Part shown: in pieces, positions 44,250-48,713 of the stretch
Layout: the number at the start of each line of letters is the position of its first letter
Numbering within the stretch: the stretch's first letter is position 1
Assembly (NCBI GenBank): GCA_029268305.1
Contig: JAJUGE010000013.1
Coordinates: 1-48,713 of the forward strand
Direction of reading: 5' to 3'
DNA from: Alphaproteobacteria bacterium
GTDB taxonomy: Bacteria; Pseudomonadota; Alphaproteobacteria; JAJUGE01
Length of the DNA: 48,713 bases
Program-made: the position numbers and the translations under genes
The notes under the pieces: model-generated
Seen by the model: only the letters and a program-made list of their open reading frames with translations
What the model was told of the DNA's origin: nothing
The model's database searches: none

Positions 44250-45893
44250 ATGGCGAGCATCACACCGCATGGATCGAGAGCCGAGGCCGTAGAGGGGCCC
44301 GAATTCGACGCCCTCATCATCGGGGCCGGTTTCTCCGGACTGTATCAGCTGCACTGCCTGCGAGATCGGCTCGGCCTGTCCGCACAGGTCTTGGAGGCGG
44401 CGGAGGGCGTCGGCGGCACGTGGTACTGGAACCGCTATCCCGGAGCGCGATGCGACTCGGAGAGCCACTCCTACTCCTACTATTTCTCGGACGAGCTTCT
44501 GCAGGAATGGGAGTGGTCGGAGCGCTATCCGCAGCAACCCGAGATCATGCGGTACCTGAACTGGGTAGCCGATCGGCTCGATCTGAAGCGGGATATCCGG
44601 TTCGGCAGGCGCGTAGTCTCGGCGAGATACCAGGAGGCCACCAATCGCTGGATCGTCGAGGCGGAAACCGGTGAGCGCTTTCAGGCGCGGTTCCTCGTTA
44701 CCGCCGTCGGCTGCCTCTCCTCGGCCAACATCCCGAAAATCCCGGGGCTCGAGAGCTTCACCGGCGAGTGGTATCACACCGGCCAATGGCCGCATGAAGG
44801 CGTCGATTTCACCGGCAAGCGCGTCGGGCAGGTCGGCACCGGCTCCACCGGCATCCAGGCGGCGCCGGTCATCGCGGAGAGCGCCAAGCACCTCACCGTC
44901 TTCCAGCGCACCGCCAACTACAGCGTGCCGGCGCGCAACGGGCCGCTCACGCCGGAGTTCCTGCGCTGGTCGAAGGAGAATTCGGCCGAGCTTCGGGAGC
45001 TGATGCATTCGACGCCGAACGGCCATCCGTTCGCGATCTCCGAACGATCCGCGCTGAGCGTGCCGCCGGAAGAGCGTCAGGCGATCTACGAGCAGGCGTG
45101 GGAGACCGGCGGGCTGCGCTTTCGCGCCGCCTTCCGCGACCTTCTGGTCGACAAGGCAGCGAACGACACGGCAGCCGAGTTCATCAAGGCGAAGATCCGG
45201 GAGGTGGTGAAGGACCCGGAAACCGCTGCCAAGCTCGCAAACATCGACCATCCGTTCGCGGCGAAGCGGCCGCCGATCGACACCGACTATTTCGAGACGT
45301 TCAATCGCGACAACGTCGCGCTGGTCGACGTTCGTGCCGAGCCTATCGAAGCCATCATGCCGAACGGCATCCGCACGAGCCGGGCAGAATACGCGCTGGA
45401 CGTGATCGTCTTCGCGACCGGCTTCGACGCGATGACGGGGCCGCTGCTCGGCATCGACATCCGCGGGAGGAACGCGCTCTCCCTGCGGGATGTGTGGCAT
45501 GCCGGACCGCGCACCTATCTCGGCCTCGGCGTGGCGGGCTTTCCGAACCTGTTCACGATCACGGGACCCGGCAGCCCCTCGGTGCTGTGCAACATGCCGG
45601 TGGCGATCGAGCAGCATGTCGAATGGGTGACCAACTGCATCGCCTACATGCGGAAGCGCGGCTACGAACGTATCGAGCCATCCGCCGAGTCGGCCGACCG
45701 CTGGGTGGACCACGTCAACGAGGCCGCCAATGCCACCCTGCTGCCGCAGGCGAAGCATTCCTGGTATCTGGGCGCGAACGTTCCGGGCAAGCCGCGCGTG
45801 TTCATGCCCTACGCCGGCGGGATGGCGCGCTACCGGAAGATCTGCAACGAAGTGGCGGCCAAAGGCTACGAAGGCTTCGAGCTGAGGCCCTAG
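44250..45893 (+). CDS. Flavin-containing Baeyer-Villiger-type monooxygenase
   Basis: NADPH- and FAD-dependent class B monooxygenase, 547 residues. FAD motif GAGFSG at residues 25-30; the Baeyer-Villiger fingerprint F-x-G-x-x-x-H-x-x-x-W is present as FTGEWYHTGQW at 170-180; second dinucleotide motif GQVGTGSTGIQ follows. GTWYWNRYPGARCDSES near 55-71 is typical of cyclohexanone/phenylacetone monooxygenase relatives. Such enzymes convert ketones to esters or lactones, sometimes oxidise sulfur. The ATG at 44250 is preferred over the GTG at 44244. It converges on CoA-transferase 2 with a CTAG stop overlap. Substrate unknown. Confidence 0.93.
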   Translation: MASITPHGSRAEAVEGPEFDALIIGAGFSGLYQLHCLRDRLGLSAQVLEAAEGVGGTWYWNRYPGARCDSESHSYSYYFSDELLQEWEWSERYPQQPEIMRYLNWVADRLDLKRDIRFGRRVVSARYQEATNRWIVEAETGERFQARFLVTAVGCLSSANIPKIPGLESFTGEWYHTGQWPHEGVDFTGKRVGQVGTGSTGIQAAPVIAESAKHLTVFQRTANYSVPARNGPLTPEFLRWSKENSAELRELMHSTPNGHPFAISERSALSVPPEERQAIYEQAWETGGLRFRAAFRDLLVDKAANDTAAEFIKAKIREVVKDPETAAKLANIDHPFAAKRPPIDTDYFETFNRDNVALVDVRAEPIEAIMPNGIRTSRAEYALDVIVFATGFDAMTGPLLGIDIRGRNALSLRDVWHAGPRTYLGLGVAGFPNLFTITGPGSPSVLCNMPVAIEQHVEWVTNCIAYMRKRGYERIEPSAESADRWVDHVNEAANATLLPQAKHSWYLGANVPGKPRVFMPYAGGMARYRKICNEVAAKGYEGFELRP

Positions 45894-47122
45894 ATGACCG
45901 CGCGGGCGGAGAGGTCTTCGAGGTCCTGCTCGGAGAGCCCGAGGAGCTCCGTGAAGATCTCGAGGTTGTGCGTCCCGGAGGGGACTGCCGACCCCTCGTA
46001 GCCCGTCTCCGCCCCGCTGAACTTCAGCGGGAAACCCGCCGCCCTCAGGCCTTGCAGCATCCCCAGAGCGGGATGCTCCACCGGCTGGATCATTCCGCGC
46101 GCCTGGAGATGCGGCCAGGCGAGCAGGTCGTCGATCGTGTGCACCGGGCTCGCGACCACGCCTGCGTGTGAGAGACGTTCGACTACATCCGCGGTCGACA
46201 TGCTTCCGGTCCAACCGGCGACCAGCTTTTCGACTTCGTTATTGTGGGCGACGCGCCAGCTCATCCGCCCCCAGTCCGGGTGCTCGCCGAGATCTTCCCG
46301 GCCGATCACGCGGCAGATGCCGCGCCACATCGCATCGGTGCCGCAGCAGATCACCGCCCACCCGTCGCTGGTCTTGAAGGTGTTCAGGGGCGAGAAGCGC
46401 AGGACGCGATTCCCCTGGCGCTCTTCCAGTCCGAGGGTGCGGTAGCAGTCGTAAGGCTCGTCGAAGAGCAGCGAGAACAGCACGTCCACCATCGAGACGT
46501 CGACCCATTGCCCTTCGCCGCTCTTCTCACGGTGGAGGAGGGCGCCGAGCACGCCGGCGAAGGCGAAGCCGGCCGAAATCGTATCGGCGAGCGGGGAGCC
46601 GGCCTTGGTCGGCGGACCACCCGGGTGCCCGGTGACGCTCATCAGCCCCGCCATCGCCTGGGTCGTGACGTCGTACCCGCGCCGCTCCCGGTCGGGGCCG
46701 GTCGAGCCATAACCGGTGAGCGAGCAGTAGACGAGGCGCGGGTTGACTTCGCGCAGACGCGGCCAGTCGATGCCGAGACGCTCGGTCACGCCCACGGAGA
46801 AGTTCTCGACCACCACGTCCGCCTTTTCGACGAGACGGAGGAAGAGGGCGCGCCCTTCCGGCGACTTCAGGTCGAGAGTGATCGACTTTTTCGCTCGGCT
46901 GCGCTTGAGGAAGGCGATGCCGAGGTCGGTCTCGTCCCGCTTCTCGAACGACGGCCCGCCCGCGCCGAAATAGAGCGGCGAGCCCGAGAGGGTGTCGCCC
47001 GTCTTCGGGTTGTCGATCCGGATGACCTCGGCACCCATGCCGGCCAGCAGCAGCGTGGCGTGCGGGCCGGCGAGGAATTGCGTCAGATCGAGGACCCGCA
47101 CGCCCTCCAGGATGCGGCTCAC
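45890..47122 (-). CDS. CaiB/BaiF family CoA-transferase (copy 2)
   Basis: Family III CoA-transferase, 410 residues. The nucleophile is Asp180 in SPLADTISAGFAFAG; the N terminus VRVLDLTQFLAGPHATLLLAGMGAEVI, LKRSRAKKSITLDLKSPEGRALF, RRGYDVTTQAMAGLMSVTG and the C-terminal SGTHNLEIFTELLGLSEQD are clear family features. It lies only 19 bp downstream of the UGSC selenoprotein gene on the same strand, so the two are probably co-transcribed, and it converges with the monooxygenase gene. A shared role in activating a carboxylate with CoA is inferred. Confidence 0.93.
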   Translation of the reverse strand: MSRILEGVRVLDLTQFLAGPHATLLLAGMGAEVIRIDNPKTGDTLSGSPLYFGAGGPSFEKRDETDLGIAFLKRSRAKKSITLDLKSPEGRALFLRLVEKADVVVENFSVGVTERLGIDWPRLREVNPRLVYCSLTGYGSTGPDRERRGYDVTTQAMAGLMSVTGHPGGPPTKAGSPLADTISAGFAFAGVLGALLHREKSGEGQWVDVSMVDVLFSLLFDEPYDCYRTLGLEERQGNRVLRFSPLNTFKTSDGWAVICCGTDAMWRGICRVIGREDLGEHPDWGRMSWRVAHNNEVEKLVAGWTGSMSTADVVERLSHAGVVASPVHTIDDLLAWPHLQARGMIQPVEHPALGMLQGLRAAGFPLKFSGAETGYEGSAVPSGTHNLEIFTELLGLSEQDLEDLSARAVI

Positions 47123-47141
47123 GGTGCGCAGCGCCTCGCGA

Positions 47142-47666
47142 TCACTGCGGTTGCACCAGAAGCTCGATGCTGCGCTCGACGGTGAGCCGTGCCTGCTCGT
47201 CCAGCGCTGCGTCGGAAGCGCTGCTGATCGGATGCTCGATCACGGCGAACGGATAGCCCTCCGCCCCGAGCACGCGTGCCATCAGCTCCGCCGCCGTGAC
47301 GAACCTGTCGGTCATCACGCCGACGGAAGGGAGCCCGAGACGCTCGCCAGCCACTGCGTCATGCAAACTGCACGACGAGCAGCTGCCTCAGTCGCCGATG
47401 CCGGCGATCAGCGCGTCCCAGCTTTTGGCTTCTTCCATGATCGGCGCATCGGCAGGCGCGCTGTAGTTCGACTTGGTGCGCCGCACGACGATCGCGCCGT
47501 GCTTCTCGACCAGCTCGCGCTCCATCGCATCGAAGAAGGGGCGGGTCCCCTTCTTCCCGTTGGAGATGATGCCGACGGTTTTGCCCGCGAGCGATGGCAG
47601 ACGCGGCGCCGGCCGGAACGCCGGCGCGCCCGCCTCGTGGGTCGGATCCAGGATTTCCAGGGTCAT
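47142..47666 (-). CDS. UGSC-family selenoprotein with in-frame TGA (Sec93)
   Basis: 174-residue protein read through one in-frame TGA at 47388-47390. Upstream, codons 1-92 (MTLEILDPTHEAG...DALIAGIGD) hold a nucleotide-fold-like strand TVGIISNGKKGTRPFF. The TGA is codon 93 and is followed in the same frame by G-S-C-S-S-C-S-L-H-D-A-V-A-G-E-R and a further conserved-looking segment (GLPSVGVMTDRF) to codon 174. The U-G-S-C motif is the name-giving signature of a bacterial family with Sec or Cys forms, seen in selenoproteome surveys. Sec93 and Cys96 (or Cys99) could form a selenenylsulfide, implying a redox or thiol-transfer activity; the actual reaction is not established. Partners: the unassigned gene 33 bp upstream and CoA-transferase 19 bp downstream. 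Gene callers would report two fragments (47388-47666 and 47142-47366). Confidence 0.88.
47358..47376 (-). promoter_or_regulatory. Candidate bacterial SECIS hairpin
   Basis: Immediately 3' of the TGA, on the minus strand, GTCGTGCA (47376-47369) pairs with TGCATGAC (47365-47358) in an 8-bp stem with one G-U pair around the loop GTT (47368-47366). The loop opens with G and begins 20 nt after the TGA. Loop G and distance match what is known of bacterial SECIS elements bound by SelB. A competing weaker fold involves GCAGCTGC nearby. Confidence 0.7.
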
Positions 47667-47699
47667 TCCTCGGGTGCTCTCCGCAGTCTGTTGAGGAGT

Positions 47700-48707
47700 T
47701 TAGATCTCGCAATCGACGCAGGCGCCGATGGCGACTGTCACCGCCTTGCTCTTGCCGCCGAACCAGGGCGGGATCACCGCGCCGAACCCACCGGCCGGAC
47801 CGCCGGCGGCGACGACCAGCAGACTGTCGGGGCTGTCGAGCGCGGCATACTCCTGATCGCCCCGCGAGCCGACGACGGCACCTTTCCCGCAGTCTGCCCA
47901 TTCGCGCCGGCGGATGCGGGCATTCTCGTACAGATATTGCCGCACGTCGGCCTTCGACCAGCCGGCGGCGGCGAAATGGGCGCGCAACTGCGGCGGCACG
48001 ACGATCGCGTAGTTGCCGGCGTAGATGGAGTAGTGGCGCATGTTGGCTCGCATTTCGGAAGCGAAGGTGTCGAGAATGCGCTCCGGTTCCGTGGTCCACT
48101 CGTTCATGAGCTGGCGTGGGGCACCGGCCGCCATCACGGTTACGGCCGAAGCCTCGGCGGGAATGCCGTGCTCGACCGACAGCGGCAGCCAGGGCGAGTT
48201 CTCCTCGTCCTCCGGAATGCAGTAGCTGATCTTGCCGGGGTGGCCGAGGGTCGAGCGGTCGACGTCGCCGGGCCTCGCGTCGAGCAGATTGCAGAGGATC
48301 AGCCGAATGGCCCGGCCGATGCACGTCGAGGCGCGGTCGCTCGAGGCGAGGGCGTTGAACGTGCCGTTCATGCCGAGCTCGGTGCGAATCGGGCCGTTCA
48401 CCACGATCAATACGGCACATCCACCCGTGCTCGCAGTGGCGCCGTGCAGCAGGAACGGCTCCTGCAGCATCGCGGTGAACGCGGCCACCACGACCGGGAA
48501 GTGCATCGGGAGGCATCCCGCCATCACTGCGTTCACTGCCAGCTTTTCTGCCGTGATCGCCCGCTCGCGCACCGGCTCGATGCCGACCAGCTGATCCGGC
48601 GTCATCATCGCCCATTCGAGACAGGCCTCCACCGCCTCGGCCGTCGGCGGCACCACCGGGAGCCCGTCGGTCCAGCCGCGGCTGTGATAGAGCTCCTGTG
48701 CCGCCAT
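47700..48707 (-). CDS. Conserved unassigned protein with C-terminal CxxC, upstream of the UGSC gene (5' end may be cut)
   Basis: 335 residues from the ATG at 48707; the frame stays open to the window edge, so the true start may lie outside. Not assigned to a named family. Visible features: N-terminal GWTDGLPVVPPTAEAVEA, a Gly/Ala-rich middle with LHGATASTGGCAVLIVVNGP, GHPGKISYCIPEDEENSPW, and a C-terminal tail GACVDCEI giving a CxxC at the extreme end. There is no signal peptide or membrane helix, so it is probably cytoplasmic. It is the first gene of a tight operon with the selenoprotein and CoA-transferase, so the CxxC tail may exchange electrons with the Sec93 centre; that is inference. 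Confidence 0.85.
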   Translation of the reverse strand: MAAQELYHSRGWTDGLPVVPPTAEAVEACLEWAMMTPDQLVGIEPVRERAITAEKLAVNAVMAGCLPMHFPVVVAAFTAMLQEPFLLHGATASTGGCAVLIVVNGPIRTELGMNGTFNALASSDRASTCIGRAIRLILCNLLDARPGDVDRSTLGHPGKISYCIPEDEENSPWLPLSVEHGIPAEASAVTVMAAGAPRQLMNEWTTEPERILDTFASEMRANMRHYSIYAGNYAIVVPPQLRAHFAAAGWSKADVRQYLYENARIRRREWADCGKGAVVGSRGDQEYAALDSPDSLLVVAAGGPAGGFGAVIPPWFGGKSKAVTVAIGACVDCEI

Positions 48708-48713
48708 GATGTC

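Noticed and set aside
43874..44320. Possible small genes between galE and the monooxygenase gene on either strand
   Set aside because: No ribosome sites or family features, and frames overlap one another.
47388..47666. Separate 92-codon gene ending at the TGA
   Set aside because: The stop is better explained as selenocysteine because the same frame resumes with the GSCSSC motif.

Overview
This is a high-GC window of roughly two-thirds G+C. It is almost certainly chromosomal DNA of an alphaproteobacterium, and the Rhodospirillales/Geminicoccales side of the class is my best guess. The reasons are a ChvG/ChvI-type two-component pair, a class III alcohol dehydrogenase, many TRAP transporters of both the TAXI and DctPQM kinds, an alphaproteobacterial-style Zur palindrome at a zinc-binding protein gene, and palindromic intergenic elements of the kind common in that class. 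No tRNA, rRNA, CRISPR, integrase, transposase or phage gene was seen.

Layout. 1-7 kb: chvG (cut by the window edge) and chvI, a small hypothetical gene, a YajQ-family gene, a Bcr/CflA-type efflux gene, an orphan DUF1116/AllG-like gene, and an S1C-PDZ protein that has lost two of its three catalytic residues. 6.7-18.8 kb: a complete cellulose synthesis cluster in the order bcsZ, a small BcsP/BcsR-like gene, bcsQ, a fused bcsA-bcsB, bcsC, bcsD. Together these would make, export, trim and order a cellulose fibre under cyclic-di-GMP control. 18.8-20 kb: glutathione-dependent formaldehyde dehydrogenase on the opposite strand. 20-27 kb: a TAXI-type TRAP locus with three related solute-binding proteins, one fused permease and an aldo/keto reductase.

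27-29.4 kb: an SDR-like gene flanked by two blocks of palindromic repeats, the second being a three-copy tandem array with units of 214 and 221 bp. 29.4-34 kb: a DctP-DctQ-DctM operon diverging from a second DctP-type binding protein. 34-38.2 kb: M23 peptidase, small ferredoxin-fold protein, CaiB/BaiF CoA-transferase, FAH-family enzyme and a YaiI/UPF0178 protein. 38.2-40.1 kb: a zinc-binding znuA-like gene and a nitroreductase sharing a control region with a near-certain Zur operator. 40.2-43.9 kb: a ThDP enzyme, a class IV aminotransferase and galE.

44.2-48.7 kb is the most interesting part. A Baeyer-Villiger-type flavin monooxygenase converges on a three-gene operon: an unassigned protein ending in a CxxC motif, a protein split by one in-frame TGA, and a second CaiB/BaiF CoA-transferase. 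The TGA lies exactly at the first position of a U-G-S-C motif, and the downstream reading continues in the same frame for 81 codons. A small hairpin with a G at the start of its loop begins 11 nt after the TGA. I read this as a selenocysteine-containing UGSC-family protein, which ordinary gene callers would split in two or call a pseudogene.
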